From positions 1 through 44,921 of the forward strand of contig CAJULY010000020.1 of NCBI GenBank assembly GCA_910587185.1: a stretch of 44,921 nt of DNA, in the 5' to 3' direction. The notes under the pieces are model-generated. The model did not search any database. It saw nothing but the letters and a program-made list of their open reading frames with translations, and was not told where the DNA came from. This document shows, piece by piece, positions 16,482 through 24,210 of the stretch. Position numbers and translations under genes: made by a program. Source of the stretch: an uncultured Muribaculaceae bacterium. GTDB lineage: Bacteria > Bacteroidota > Bacteroidia > Bacteroidales > Muribaculaceae. Each line of letters starts with the position of its first letter. Position 1 is the first letter of the stretch.

Positions 16482-17029
16482 TGCTGGAGGCAGTTTATAT
16501 CGTTTGTCAGAAATCGGTCGATGAACAGACGGACAGTCTCATCAATCTGTTCGGCAGACTCGAGTCGGTCGGCCGGAAAAGTGTGGGCAGCTTTCGAGTA
16601 ATATTTCATTCTCTTGTCAAGCGCCTCACCGATGAAAACACTTAGCTCCCCGTCGGTCATGGAAGCGATCAGCGGCCGACGGCGGCGACCGGCCTTCAGG
16701 CGGCGCAGAAGCGTTTCATGGGTCGCCGATAGCAGAATGGCGGTCCCTGAAGCGTTCATGACCTCCATATTGTCGAAAAAGCAGGGCGTTCCGCCTCCGC
16801 ATGCCACGATCACATCCTCAAACTCGCTCACCTCCCGGAGCATGCGTCTCTCCAGATCGCGGAAACCGTCCTCGCCCCGAGAAGCGAAAATGTCGCGGAT
16901 ATTCGCATGATAACGTTGCTCTATATAGGTGTCAAGATCAATGAACTGCATGCCGGTGGCGCGGCCGAGCGCTCTTCCGAGCGTAGATTTGCCGCTACCC
17001 ATGAAGCCGATTAGAAAAATAGGTCGCAT
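16478..17029 (-). CDS. aroK: Shikimate kinase
   Basis: AroK phosphorylates shikimate at the 3-hydroxyl with ATP, step 5 of aromatic biosynthesis. The 183-residue protein begins MRPIFLIGFMGSGKSTLG with the Walker A at residues 8-16. D32/D34 lie in the LDTYIE shikimate-binding segment, CGGGTP is the GGG substrate loop, and RRRPLI is the lid. The ATG at 17029 is the family start; the upstream in-frame ATG at 17074 would lie before the predicted transcription start. It is the first gene of a three-gene operon, and its TGA overlaps the next ATG. Confidence 0.95.
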   Translation of the reverse strand: MRPIFLIGFMGSGKSTLGRALGRATGMQFIDLDTYIEQRYHANIRDIFASRGEDGFRDLERRMLREVSEFEDVIVACGGGTPCFFDNMEVMNASGTAILLSATHETLLRRLKAGRRRRPLIASMTDGELSVFIGEALDKRMKYYSKAAHTFPADRLESAEQIDETVRLFIDRFLTNDINCLQQ

Positions 17030-17047
17030 CAGTGATAGATTAAGTGA

Positions 17048-17086
17048 CAAAAATAATGAAAATTTGCGATACAATTATTATTTTTG
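17048..17086. promoter_or_regulatory. Divergent promoters, aroK (minus) and TRIC gene (plus)
   Basis: CAAAAATAAT (17048-17057) and its perfect inverted copy ATTATTTTTG (17077-17086) each provide a TATTTTTG -7 box, one per strand, 18 bases before the aroK ATG and 39 before the TRIC ATG. The -33 elements are not clear. Confidence 0.4.
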
Positions 17087-17125
17087 TGAAATGAACCGTT
17101 GAAAACGGCCAAAAACAATTACGCA

Positions 17126-17764
17126 ATGGAATCAACCTTTTTGCTCATAATCGAAGTGATAGGCACGGCGGCTTTCGCTATCAGCGGCATCCGTCTGGCC
17201 GCTACCAAGAATTTCGACTGGTTCGGCGCCTATACTGTCGGTCTGGTCACCGCCATCGGCGGTGGCACACTCCGTGACGTGTTGCTCGACATCCCGGTCT
17301 TCTGGATGCAGACATGGTGGTATCTGGCCGTCACGGCGCTTTGTCTCGGGGGCGTCATAGTGTTCCGCAACTTCCTCGTCAGCCGCGAAAAGCTGCTGTT
17401 TCTCTTTGACAGCGTCGGCCTGGCACTTTTCTGCGTGATCGGTATCCAGAAAAGTCTCGACACGGGCTATCCCATGTGGGTAGGCGCTATTATGGGTATA
17501 ATCACGGGCGCATTCGGAGGCGTGCTGCGCGACATTCTTATCAACGAGGAGCCTCTGATATTCCGCAAGGATATCTATGCCACCGCCTGTCTGGCCGGAG
17601 CGCTGGTCTATTGGATAGTGATGGTGTGCGGCGGCAACTACGTGGCGCAGGGCCTCAGTTGCGCGGCTACGGTGGTCATTCTGCGCTATCTCACGCTGCA
17701 ATACAATCTGTCGCTCCCCGTTCTCGGATCGGCAGTGATCGGCAGAAACCGACAGAACCAATGA
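17126..17764 (+). CDS. TRIC-type cation channel family protein (UPF0126)
   Basis: A 212-residue inner-membrane protein of the bacterial TRIC family, trimeric channels permeable to monovalent cations. Two tandem UPF0126 repeats are visible: residues about 5-88 with AIGGGTLRDVLLDIPVFW, and about 92-175 with GAFGGVLRDILINEEPLIFR. Each supplies three helices plus a seventh at the end. The glycine-rich GGG/GGV kinks with the following RD are the pore signature. The ATG at 17126 is chosen because MESTFLLIIEVIGTAAFAISG is the usual start. It probably shares a transcript with the next gene. Confidence 0.88.
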   Translation: MESTFLLIIEVIGTAAFAISGIRLAATKNFDWFGAYTVGLVTAIGGGTLRDVLLDIPVFWMQTWWYLAVTALCLGGVIVFRNFLVSREKLLFLFDSVGLALFCVIGIQKSLDTGYPMWVGAIMGIITGAFGGVLRDILINEEPLIFRKDIYATACLAGALVYWIVMVCGGNYVAQGLSCAATVVILRYLTLQYNLSLPVLGSAVIGRNRQNQ

Positions 17765-17794
17765 CACATTTTGTCAGACAATATCAGTTTTATC

Positions 17795-18277
17795 ATGAAA
17801 AAGATTGCTCTTATCCTGATTATTTTCATCTCGGCCTTCACAGCGAGCGCCCGTTCATGGATCGAGACGGGACCCGAGACAGTGACTTACAACGCAAAGG
17901 CCTGCGCGCTCGTGAAGAATCCTGCGGCGCCGTGCAACCAAGGCAAGGAATCATTCTCCTCCTTTCTTAAACGTTTCACAGCCAGCAAAGCCTTCCGCAA
18001 CAGCCGCATAAAAGCCACCTCCATCTCTTTTCCGGCCACAAAAAGCGAAATAAAGGAACAGCTCGGTTATATCGAGAAAATCCAATTCCCAACCGGTCGC
18101 AAAAAAGGAGAAATGGGAACGTTCTATAACGTCAAGGCCGACATGGTCTGCTACCGCTTCGACGAGTATCCCGAAGAACTCGACCCTGAATGTGAATGGG
18201 GCGGCTCAAGTCTTGCCTATTGTTTCCAGCGCATCGCAGGTCTCTGGTATCTGACGGGCATTCTCCTCGCCGGCTGA
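17795..18277 (+). CDS. Exported protein of unknown function
   Basis: A 160-residue protein with a signal peptide (MKKIALILIIFISAFTASA, cleavage near residue 19) and four cysteines after it (AKACALV, APCNQG, MVCYRF, PECEWGG) plus a late SLAYCF, consistent with periplasmic disulfides. The C-terminal SSLAYCFQRIAGLWYLTGIL resembles the closing segment of several small Bacteroidales periplasmic proteins, but I cannot name a family. The ATG at 17795 gives the signal peptide its proper start. It lies 30 bases after the TRIC gene. Confidence 0.7.
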   Translation: MKKIALILIIFISAFTASARSWIETGPETVTYNAKACALVKNPAAPCNQGKESFSSFLKRFTASKAFRNSRIKATSISFPATKSEIKEQLGYIEKIQFPTGRKKGEMGTFYNVKADMVCYRFDEYPEELDPECEWGGSSLAYCFQRIAGLWYLTGILLAG

Positions 18278-18337
18278 CGCACAGCCTAACATTCTAATTT
18301 GCAGCTATAACCTATCTGCAAATTAATCATCGAACTT

Positions 18338-18368
18338 TTTTAAGATTGCAATAAAAGCATTATTTTTG
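18338..18368 (+). promoter_or_regulatory. Promoter of the structured leader
   Basis: A perfect -7 box TATTTTTG (18361-18368) with a weak TTTT -33 element 19 bases upstream. The predicted start, near 18373, sits at the base of the first leader hairpin. Confidence 0.4.
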
Positions 18369-18371
18369 CAA

Positions 18372-18617
18372 TGCCATTACAAAAATGGCAGACATCGTGG
18401 GTAAAAAAATACACGAAAGTGTTTAACTGATTCTCAAAGATAAAGTCTGGAAAACTTAAGAACGAGAATGAGTTGGCATCTCTCGCGTCATGTATATGGC
18501 GTGGGAGACTGTTACTTATTTTAGTTCAAGGCTTTTCCAGACGCCCATCTTTTGAAATAAGTTAGCAGTCCTCACGCTTTCGTTTTTTATTAAAAACTTT
18601 CTCCGGGGGGCGAGAAA
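18372..18617 (+). ncRNA. Candidate structured RNA: leader of the BACON lipoprotein gene or independent small RNA
   Basis: This stretch between genes (18278-18635) has no plausible reading frame but is dense in complementary segments. A 5' hairpin is formed by TGCCATT/AATGGCA (18372-18378 with 18384-18390). A long-range stem pairs GTCTGGAAAA (18445-18454) with TTTTCCAGAC (18533-18542). Inside it a 12-pair hairpin pairs 18480-18491 with 18496-18507, closing a GTAT loop. A second stem, ACTGTTACTTATTTT (18508-18522) with 18554-18570, interlocks with the first, so the two form a pseudoknot or exclude each other. A final TTTCTC/GAGAAA hairpin carries six G in its loop, complementary to CGCCC at 18542-18546. 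I do not recognise a named family. Confidence 0.45.
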
Positions 18618-18635
18618 TAAAAGCATTTTTTGCTA

Positions 18636-20294
18636 ATGGATAATCTTATCAGAATGTGTGCAGCCACATTGTTATCAGCTGCAATGAGTCTCTGTCTCCT
18701 ATCTTGTGGAAAAGATGAGCCTGATTCACCCGCCTCACATCCCGTGACACCACCGACTACAGATCAGCCGGAGACACAACCCAACATCACCGTAACATTC
18801 CCGAATGCAAACGACAACTCCGTCAACTTCCGTCAAGACATTAATAAGTTGCAGGTTTCGGTTGCTGCCAACTTCTCAGCATCGTATGAACTTACAGTTT
18901 CAGGTGCATCAGACTGGATGTTTGTTGACAAATCTTCCGGAACCCTAACAAAGGGCGCCTCCACAATCATAACAATCTATGCCAATCGACGAGGATTATA
19001 TCCGGGAGTTTACCACTGTACTTTGACAATCGTTTCCGGTGATGTGCGCAAAGATATTCCGATTGAGGTCACAGTGACCGAATTCGAGCCATTAGGAAGT
19101 TACCGTAAGATATCCACTTGCGACGGTCGGCTTGTGATAAATTTTACGGGATGCTATAAACGCAACAATCGCGTCAATCTAACCTACACCATTACTAATA
19201 ATGGTGAAGATATAAGAGGACTTAAATTCTGGTCTAATCCCGTTTATTCATATTTTTCCGATGACACCAGAAGATATGATAAGGACAACGGTCTGAGTTC
19301 ATCTTTGGGGAATCAATCAGGCATCGGCGACCTGTCGGTTTCTGTTCCTAAAGGGGAAACAATTAGCTGTTCCCATAGTTTTCCGGTGGATGAGAAAGGA
19401 CTTTCCGGATTATTAGATGCATTCCTAATGATTTATAATTATGGCACCGGAGACTGGGAATGCGCCGGAAAATATATTCACTTCGCAGATCTGGAGTGCG
19501 AGGATCTTGACAATTTCGATCCCGATTATCGTCCTACACCGCCGCCTGCTCCCGAACCGGATCCCCAACTTTTCGTTAGTGCTTCCTCGCTGGATTTTTC
19601 AACTGACCGGACAGCCCTTTCATTGTCCATACGCGCCGACAGGAATGTCCACTTCAAAGTGGAATCAAGCGAAGCATGGCTTGTTCCCGAAGTAATAGAA
19701 GGAGACTTAGCTGGAGAAGAGGAACGTAAACTCACTTTCAGAGTTAACCGATATGGCCTTTCAAAAGCGGAATATAATGCAACAATAAAACTTTCCACAC
19801 CTTTTGAATCAATAGAAATTCCCGTTTCAATGACCATTACTGAATTTAAGCCGTATGGCAGTTGCAGGGAGTTGGTTTCCTGCGATTCCAGACTGCAAAT
19901 GATCTTCAACGGATGCTATAAGAAAGGGACCACAGTAGTGTTGGAATTTTACATACGCAATGTATCCGGTGAGAAAATAAATGGTTTGAAACTATGGCAG
20001 CATCCTACATTCACTTACTTCACGGATAATCTCGGAAATCGATATAATAAGGATACCGGAACCGTTGCCAAGCTCGGGACAAAAACAGGAACAGGCGACT
20101 TGACAACTGCCGTAAACAACGACGAGGCCATAATGTGCTCTTTCACGATCAATAACGTAAACAGAAATGCGACTTCATTCTCTAATGGAGTTGTCCGACT
20201 CTACAATTATGGGACGGGAGATTTCCCTTGTAGAGAGAGGGAGGTAAGTTTTTCCGATATAACATGGACTGATCTTGACACATTGTTTGATTAA
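18636..20294 (+). CDS. BACON-type surface lipoprotein with a duplicated two-part module
   Basis: A 552-residue lipoprotein: hydrophobic signal with lipobox LLSC and C24 as the predicted lipidated cysteine, then a proline/threonine-rich linker. Two BACON-like beta domains (about residues 50-148 and 305-400) each precede a beta-rich domain of about 140 residues that I do not recognise. The second halves align well: EFEPLGSYRKISTCDGRL with EFKPYGSCRELVSCDSRL, FTGCYK with FNGCYK, and YNYGTGD in both. BACON domains in Bacteroidetes generally bind glycans or mucin, so a surface adhesin-like role is likely but unproven. Base composition is richer in A+T than its neighbours. The ATG at 18636 is preferred over a TTG two codons upstream. 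Confidence 0.8.
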   Translation: MDNLIRMCAATLLSAAMSLCLLSCGKDEPDSPASHPVTPPTTDQPETQPNITVTFPNANDNSVNFRQDINKLQVSVAANFSASYELTVSGASDWMFVDKSSGTLTKGASTIITIYANRRGLYPGVYHCTLTIVSGDVRKDIPIEVTVTEFEPLGSYRKISTCDGRLVINFTGCYKRNNRVNLTYTITNNGEDIRGLKFWSNPVYSYFSDDTRRYDKDNGLSSSLGNQSGIGDLSVSVPKGETISCSHSFPVDEKGLSGLLDAFLMIYNYGTGDWECAGKYIHFADLECEDLDNFDPDYRPTPPPAPEPDPQLFVSASSLDFSTDRTALSLSIRADRNVHFKVESSEAWLVPEVIEGDLAGEEERKLTFRVNRYGLSKAEYNATIKLSTPFESIEIPVSMTITEFKPYGSCRELVSCDSRLQMIFNGCYKKGTTVVLEFYIRNVSGEKINGLKLWQHPTFTYFTDNLGNRYNKDTGTVAKLGTKTGTGDLTTAVNNDEAIMCSFTINNVNRNATSFSNGVVRLYNYGTGDFPCREREVSFSDITWTDLDTLFD

Positions 20295-20320
20295 TCTTCG
20301 GAAATAGCAATATCTATCAG

Positions 20321-20357
20321 GAGAGAGTTTCATATTCTGAGACTCTCTCTATTTTTA
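20321..20357 (+). terminator. Intrinsic terminator of the BACON lipoprotein gene
   Basis: AGAGAGTTTC pairs with GAGACTCTCT over ten positions (one G-T) around a short loop and is followed by ATTTTTATT. It lies 27 bases after the stop codon. Confidence 0.7.
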
Positions 20358-20389
20358 TTCTAAATCCATCTCAGTTAAATCAGAATTAT

Positions 20390-20740
20390 TCAGGGGTTGA
20401 GGCATTTTTGGGAATTTACGGCATCGGAGAATTCGACAAAGACGAACATATTCTCCGGCACCGTCGCATCATACTCTATCCTGCAGGTAATTGTCCCGAT
20501 AAACTCGCAGTCGGCATTGTCCACATCCACGCCGTAGAAGGGCAAGCCGTCAGCGGATTCAATCTCTCCCGAGCCGCAACTATCAGAGTCCGGATATGCG
20601 GCTGATAGGCGTGCTTTCGTTTCATCAAAGAGCCGGCTGGAGGTGGCGAGTCCGCCAATGGTATTCTTGAATTCAAGATGGCTTTGCGCGGAAGCGGCAA
20701 GAGCGCAGAGGAGCAGTAAAATAAGGATAATACGTTTCAT
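20390..20740 (-). CDS. Small exported protein of unknown function
   Basis: A 116-residue protein with a good signal peptide (MKRIILILLLLCALAASAQS) and a mature part of about 97 residues containing four cysteines (SDSCGSG, NADCEF, ITCRIE, QKCLNP). No family recognised. It is the last gene of the LOG-to-tatD operon: its ATG overlaps the tatD stop (20740-20737). In other Bacteroidales I would expect tyrS near here; it is absent. Confidence 0.65.
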   Translation of the reverse strand: MKRIILILLLLCALAASAQSHLEFKNTIGGLATSSRLFDETKARLSAAYPDSDSCGSGEIESADGLPFYGVDVDNADCEFIGTITCRIEYDATVPENMFVFVEFSDAVNSQKCLNP

Positions 20741-21294
20741 TGTCTGTGGTCCAATGCTTTTTGCACGGCCGAGGCGACTGCCTTGAGCGTCACGGGCGAA
20801 TCGTCAGTCTCTATGTGAAGGCGGTCAGAGGGAATCACGCGCGCGGTTTCGGGATTGAAATTCGGGCCGAGCGAGAGATTGAAGCCGGCGCGCAGAAGCT
20901 GCCCGGCCTGTTGAGGTTTCCCTCGGAAACCGTGGATAATCCATGGCTGTGTAGGCTTGAGCTCCTTTTTTAACGCCATCAGTCTGTCGAAAGCTTTCAC
21001 GCAGTGGATAACCAACGGTTTTCCAAGCGATTCGCTGATATTCACGTGCGCCCTGAAAACATGTTCCTGAACCTCAAGAGAGGGCCCGCGCAGAGTGTCG
21101 AGGCCTGTTTCTCCGATTGCCGCCACAGCCTCATGGACGGCAGCTTCCTCCAATGCTCGAAGATCAAATGAATCGGCATCCCAGGGATGGACGCCGACGG
21201 AGTAGGTATAGCCTGGCTCGAGAATGTCGCCCGGAGCGCGGTTTACCCATGCGTCATGGCGCAAATGGTGGGTATGGGTGTCAAAAAGTTTCAT
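20737..21294 (-). CDS. TatD-family metal-dependent hydrolase, compact form
   Basis: TatD proteins are TIM-barrel nucleases, usually two-metal deoxyribonucleases. The 185-residue product keeps the metal ligands: DTHTHHL (residues 4-10), the glutamate in AAIGETGLD, the histidines in LVIHCVKAF and WIIHGFRG, and a late aspartate in HIETDDSP. It is about 70 residues shorter than E. coli TatD, as in the compact Bacteroidetes group, mainly through short loops. Overlaps of 4 bases at both ends place it firmly in the hemD-rnpA-yidD operon. Confidence 0.85.
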   Translation of the reverse strand: MKLFDTHTHHLRHDAWVNRAPGDILEPGYTYSVGVHPWDADSFDLRALEEAAVHEAVAAIGETGLDTLRGPSLEVQEHVFRAHVNISESLGKPLVIHCVKAFDRLMALKKELKPTQPWIIHGFRGKPQQAGQLLRAGFNLSLGPNFNPETARVIPSDRLHIETDDSPVTLKAVASAVQKALDHRQ

Positions 21295-21503
21295 GGAACA
21301 GGATCATAACCGCTGCCTCCCCAGGGATGACATCGCAGGATGCGTTTCAGGGCGAGCCATAGGCCCTTCAGGGGACCGTGGCGGGTTATTGCCTCTATCG
21401 CATACTGACTGCACGTGGGAGTGAACCGGCACGACGCAGGAAGCATCGGCGATATGCACAATTGATAGAAACGGATGGGGAGTATGAGGAGACGGCGGAT
21501 CAT
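21291..21503 (-). CDS. yidD: Membrane protein insertion efficiency factor
   Basis: YidD is a small membrane-associated protein helping YidC insert membrane proteins. The 70-residue product is typical: an N-terminal amphipathic helix (MIRRLLILPIRFYQLCISPM), the three conserved cysteines (CRFTPTCSQYAIEAI plus the later RILRCHPWGGSGYDPV) and no true signal peptide. It overlaps rnpA upstream and tatD downstream by 4 bases each. yidC itself is not in the window. Confidence 0.95.
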   Translation of the reverse strand: MIRRLLILPIRFYQLCISPMLPASCRFTPTCSQYAIEAITRHGPLKGLWLALKRILRCHPWGGSGYDPVP

Positions 21504-21919
21504 TCGGCGGAGGAAATCTGGCCAAGTATTTTGGTGACGGCCTTGACCGACGCCTTGTAGGGAGTCAGATCCGGAGCCACATAGATGAAGGCGATGTCGA
21601 TAGCCGCGTCCTCAGGGAGAAGATGGCGGTTCAGACGGTAGGCCTCACGCATTACCCGGCGCATTCTGACGCGGTCAACAGCGCGGCGCAGACGGCGTTT
21701 GGGAACCGAGATAAGGAACTGGGGACAGCGGGGACGGCGGTCGGTTTCGGAACGGCGAGCCCAGACGGCACGCCAGGGATAGGCCATAACCGAATTGTTC
21801 CCGCCCGCTATTTTAACGGCAGGCGAGAACAATGATTCTATAGCAGTCAGACTGCAGAGTTTCTCTTTCTTGTAGAGGCGCAGCGATTCCACGGCGTTGT
21901 CACTCCACAGAGTCTTCAA
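21500..21919 (-). CDS. rnpA: Ribonuclease P protein component
   Basis: RnpA is the protein subunit of RNase P, which removes tRNA 5' leaders. The 139-residue protein has the family's RNR-like basic helix, here KRRLRRAVDRVRMRRVMREA (about residues 74-93), and the YKKEKLCSLTAIESLF segment at the start. The usual rpmH neighbour is absent; instead the gene follows hemD, with a 20-base overlap, an arrangement usual in Bacteroidetes. It is translationally coupled to yidD. Confidence 0.9.
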   Translation of the reverse strand: MKTLWSDNAVESLRLYKKEKLCSLTAIESLFSPAVKIAGGNNSVMAYPWRAVWARRSETDRRPRCPQFLISVPKRRLRRAVDRVRMRRVMREAYRLNRHLLPEDAAIDIAFIYVAPDLTPYKASVKAVTKILGQISSAE

Positions 21920-22661
21920 TAGGTTTTTCCTGACGGAGGAACAGGTCGAGAGCGGCGGTCATCGAGGGAGCGGCGGGAGATGGAGCCTCGAAATCGAGAC
22001 GCAGCCCGGCATTCTTGACGGCAGATGCCGCAGAGGGTCCGAAAGTGCCGATCTTGATGTCGCCCTGAGCAAACGACGGGAAATTCTTCATGAGCGACTC
22101 AATTCCCTGAGGGCTGAAAAAGAGCAGCATGTCATAGTCGAATTTCTCCTCGGGGCCGAAATCATTGCTGACGGTGCGATACATCACGGCCTTCGTGTAA
22201 TTGATCTTGTTGTCGTCAAGAATGTTGGTATCGGTCTTATTCACATCACTGACGACATAGAGATATTTCTCTTTGTTGTGCTTCAGAAGAGCTGGTAAAA
22301 GGCCTTCGAGTTTCCCTGTGGCGCCATGGAAAATCTTACGCTTCCGATATACGATATATTTCTGAAGATAAAGGGCAATCGACTCGGTCGTACAGAAATA
22401 TTTCATATTGTCGGAAATACTGATGCGCATCTCCTCGCAAAGACGGAAGAAATGGTCGATAGCGGTCCTGGCCGTAAAGATAATGGCCGTAAAATCAGTT
22501 ATATTTATTTTTGACTGGCGGAATTCCTTGGCAGTGAGCCCCTCGACTTTGATAAAGGGACGGAATACAATTTCAACACCATATTTCTCAGCGATGTCGA
22601 AATATGGAGACTTCTCCGAAGAAGGGCGGGGCTGGGACACTAAGACTTTTTTCACATTCAC
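21900..22661 (-). CDS. hemD: Uroporphyrinogen-III synthase
   Basis: HemD closes and inverts ring D of hydroxymethylbilane to form uroporphyrinogen III, the branch point to haem and corrinoids. The 253-residue two-lobed protein shows the KKVLVSQPRPS opening, IIFTARTAIDHFFRLCEE, VMYRTVSND and FDYDMLLFFSPQGIESLMKN, the late motif of the family, then IGTFGPSAASAVKNAG. The start is a GTG at 22661, with GTG at 22655 the only close alternative; no ATG is in frame. It lies 28 bases downstream of the DUF4271 gene and overlaps rnpA. Confidence 0.9.
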   Translation of the reverse strand: MNVKKVLVSQPRPSSEKSPYFDIAEKYGVEIVFRPFIKVEGLTAKEFRQSKINITDFTAIIFTARTAIDHFFRLCEEMRISISDNMKYFCTTESIALYLQKYIVYRKRKIFHGATGKLEGLLPALLKHNKEKYLYVVSDVNKTDTNILDDNKINYTKAVMYRTVSNDFGPEEKFDYDMLLFFSPQGIESLMKNFPSFAQGDIKIGTFGPSAASAVKNAGLRLDFEAPSPAAPSMTAALDLFLRQEKPIEDSVE

Positions 22662-22689
22662 GTTCGGAGTATATTTAATAGTAATAGAA

Positions 22690-23556
22690 TCAGTATATTA
22701 TCGTTAAGTTCAATGCCATCCTGTATATTAAAACCGGAGGTATAATTTCCAAGGTGCAAAGGTACAAAATAAAGTAAACAAGGGAAGAATAATTATCGTA
22801 AAAAATTCTAAAACCCTTGGAAATGAAAATCACTCTGGCAGTAGCATACAACGCAACACTTATGGATAACAGCAGCCAACTCATTCCGGGATTGAAAAGG
22901 ATCAGAAGCGTCGGCACAACGAGCACAAGCCCGAGAAACGACTGGGATGCGTTGAATCCTTTTATCCATTGCATCGTGTCGGTCTTGTTGGAAAATATAT
23001 AGCCGACGAGCCGGTAGGACAACAGCTGCAAACCATAGTAAAGGGCCGAGAGAAGCGTCAGGAGGCCGATAGCGGGAAAAGTCTCGGCGGCAACTCCCTG
23101 ACAGGAGACGGCGCTGAACAGAAGGATGCCCTCGCAGACACAGACAAGCATCACCAGAGAGAAAAGGACCCGTGTCTCGCTCATTGTGCGGCTCTCGTCA
23201 AACACATTCGCGCGTCGGCGCACACTGAAGAGGTCAGTTGCGAAAGTTTTCAGGAACGTGGAATAGTGGCGGCAATTGGCTGTTATGATCAGGAAAATGA
23301 CTATGAGCAGACACATGACTCCCGAATCATAACCCGGAAGCGGACTGATCGGCTCCGGGTCTATGCCGCCCGCATATTCAACCCGACCGAGACGCACGTT
23401 TTTCAGATGAAGCACCCGCGGGCCGTCAACTTCATGACACTTCTTCAGCTCCGTGAAATTGACAATCGAAATCTTCGCCGAAGCCGTGTCGGCGGCAACG
23501 GAATCAATGAGCGCGGAATCGGCCGGATGCGAGAGAAGTGCTGTTGAATCGGGCAT
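22690..23556 (-). CDS. DUF4271 multi-pass membrane protein
   Basis: A 288-residue Bacteroidetes-specific membrane protein of unknown function. After an N-terminal cytoplasmic or periplasmic part of about 95 residues there are six or seven hydrophobic segments from about residue 96 to the end, with the conserved loop TDLFSVRRRANVFDESRT between the first two. DUF4271 genes typically precede hemD, as here (28 bases apart), which suggests a link to tetrapyrrole or membrane metabolism, but no function is established. Confidence 0.8.
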   Translation of the reverse strand: MPDSTALLSHPADSALIDSVAADTASAKISIVNFTELKKCHEVDGPRVLHLKNVRLGRVEYAGGIDPEPISPLPGYDSGVMCLLIVIFLIITANCRHYSTFLKTFATDLFSVRRRANVFDESRTMSETRVLFSLVMLVCVCEGILLFSAVSCQGVAAETFPAIGLLTLLSALYYGLQLLSYRLVGYIFSNKTDTMQWIKGFNASQSFLGLVLVVPTLLILFNPGMSWLLLSISVALYATARVIFISKGFRIFYDNYSSLVYFILYLCTLEIIPPVLIYRMALNLTIIY

Positions 23557-23566
23557 ATATCAGCGA

Positions 23567-24166
23567 TTAACGATTGTTTTTATGAGCAGGCGATGAAGCG
23601 GCAGGGTCTCCGACAGCCATAGCCACGGCATCGGCCGCATTGTCGGCAACGCAGAACAGCGGGCCGGCGTCCGTACTACGCATGAACCCTTCTTCCGACG
23701 CGCGGCGGAAAAGATCGAGAAGCGGATCGTAGTAGCCGCCGACGTTGAGAATGACAACATTTCCGCCGTAAAGACCGAGCTGGCGCCAGGTGATGATCTC
23801 GAGCAGCTCTTCGAAAGTGCCGCATCCGCCCGGACAGGCGATGACGCCCCGGGAGAGACGCGCCATAGTCTCCTTTCGCACATGCATGGTCGGGGTCTCG
23901 ATCATCCGGGTAAGTCCGGGATGCTGCCAAGCCTTCTCAATCATGAACGAGGGGAGGACGCCCACGGTCTCGCCTCCGGCGCTCAGCGCTCCGTCAATAG
24001 CGGCGCGCATCAGTCCCTGACGTCCACCGCCACAGACAAGAGGATGACCCGAAAGAGCTATAAGCCGTCCTGCTTCGAAAGCGGCATCCTTGTACTCCTG
24101 TCTGATATTCTCGCTTGAAGCGCCATAGACCGTTATGGCGGAACCTTCATGTAATTTCGTTTCCAT
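23567..24166 (-). CDS. LOG-family Rossmann-fold nucleotide hydrolase
   Basis: A 199-residue protein of the TIGR00730/LOG family. Members split nucleoside 5'-monophosphates or cytokinin ribotides at the glycosidic bond. The signatures are GGGRQGLM (about residues 45-52) and PGGCGTFEELLEIITW (about 112-127), the latter with the catalytic glutamate. Length is normal. It is the first gene of a seven-gene operon; a -7 box (TAATTTTG at 24181-24174) lies 7 bases before its ATG. Confidence 0.88.
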   Translation of the reverse strand: METKLHEGSAITVYGASSENIRQEYKDAAFEAGRLIALSGHPLVCGGGRQGLMRAAIDGALSAGGETVGVLPSFMIEKAWQHPGLTRMIETPTMHVRKETMARLSRGVIACPGGCGTFEELLEIITWRQLGLYGGNVVILNVGGYYDPLLDLFRRASEEGFMRSTDAGPLFCVADNAADAVAMAVGDPAASSPAHKNNR

Positions 24167-24173
24167 CGGACTG

Positions 24174-24181
24174 CAAAATTA
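24174..24181 (-). promoter_or_regulatory. -7 box of the LOG-hemD-rnpA operon
   Basis: TAATTTTG on the minus strand, 7 bases before the ATG at 24166; the -33 element is weak. It implies a leader of only a few bases. Confidence 0.35.
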
Positions 24182-24210
24182 CATAAAAACCCGCAGATAA
24201 CAGCTATTTA

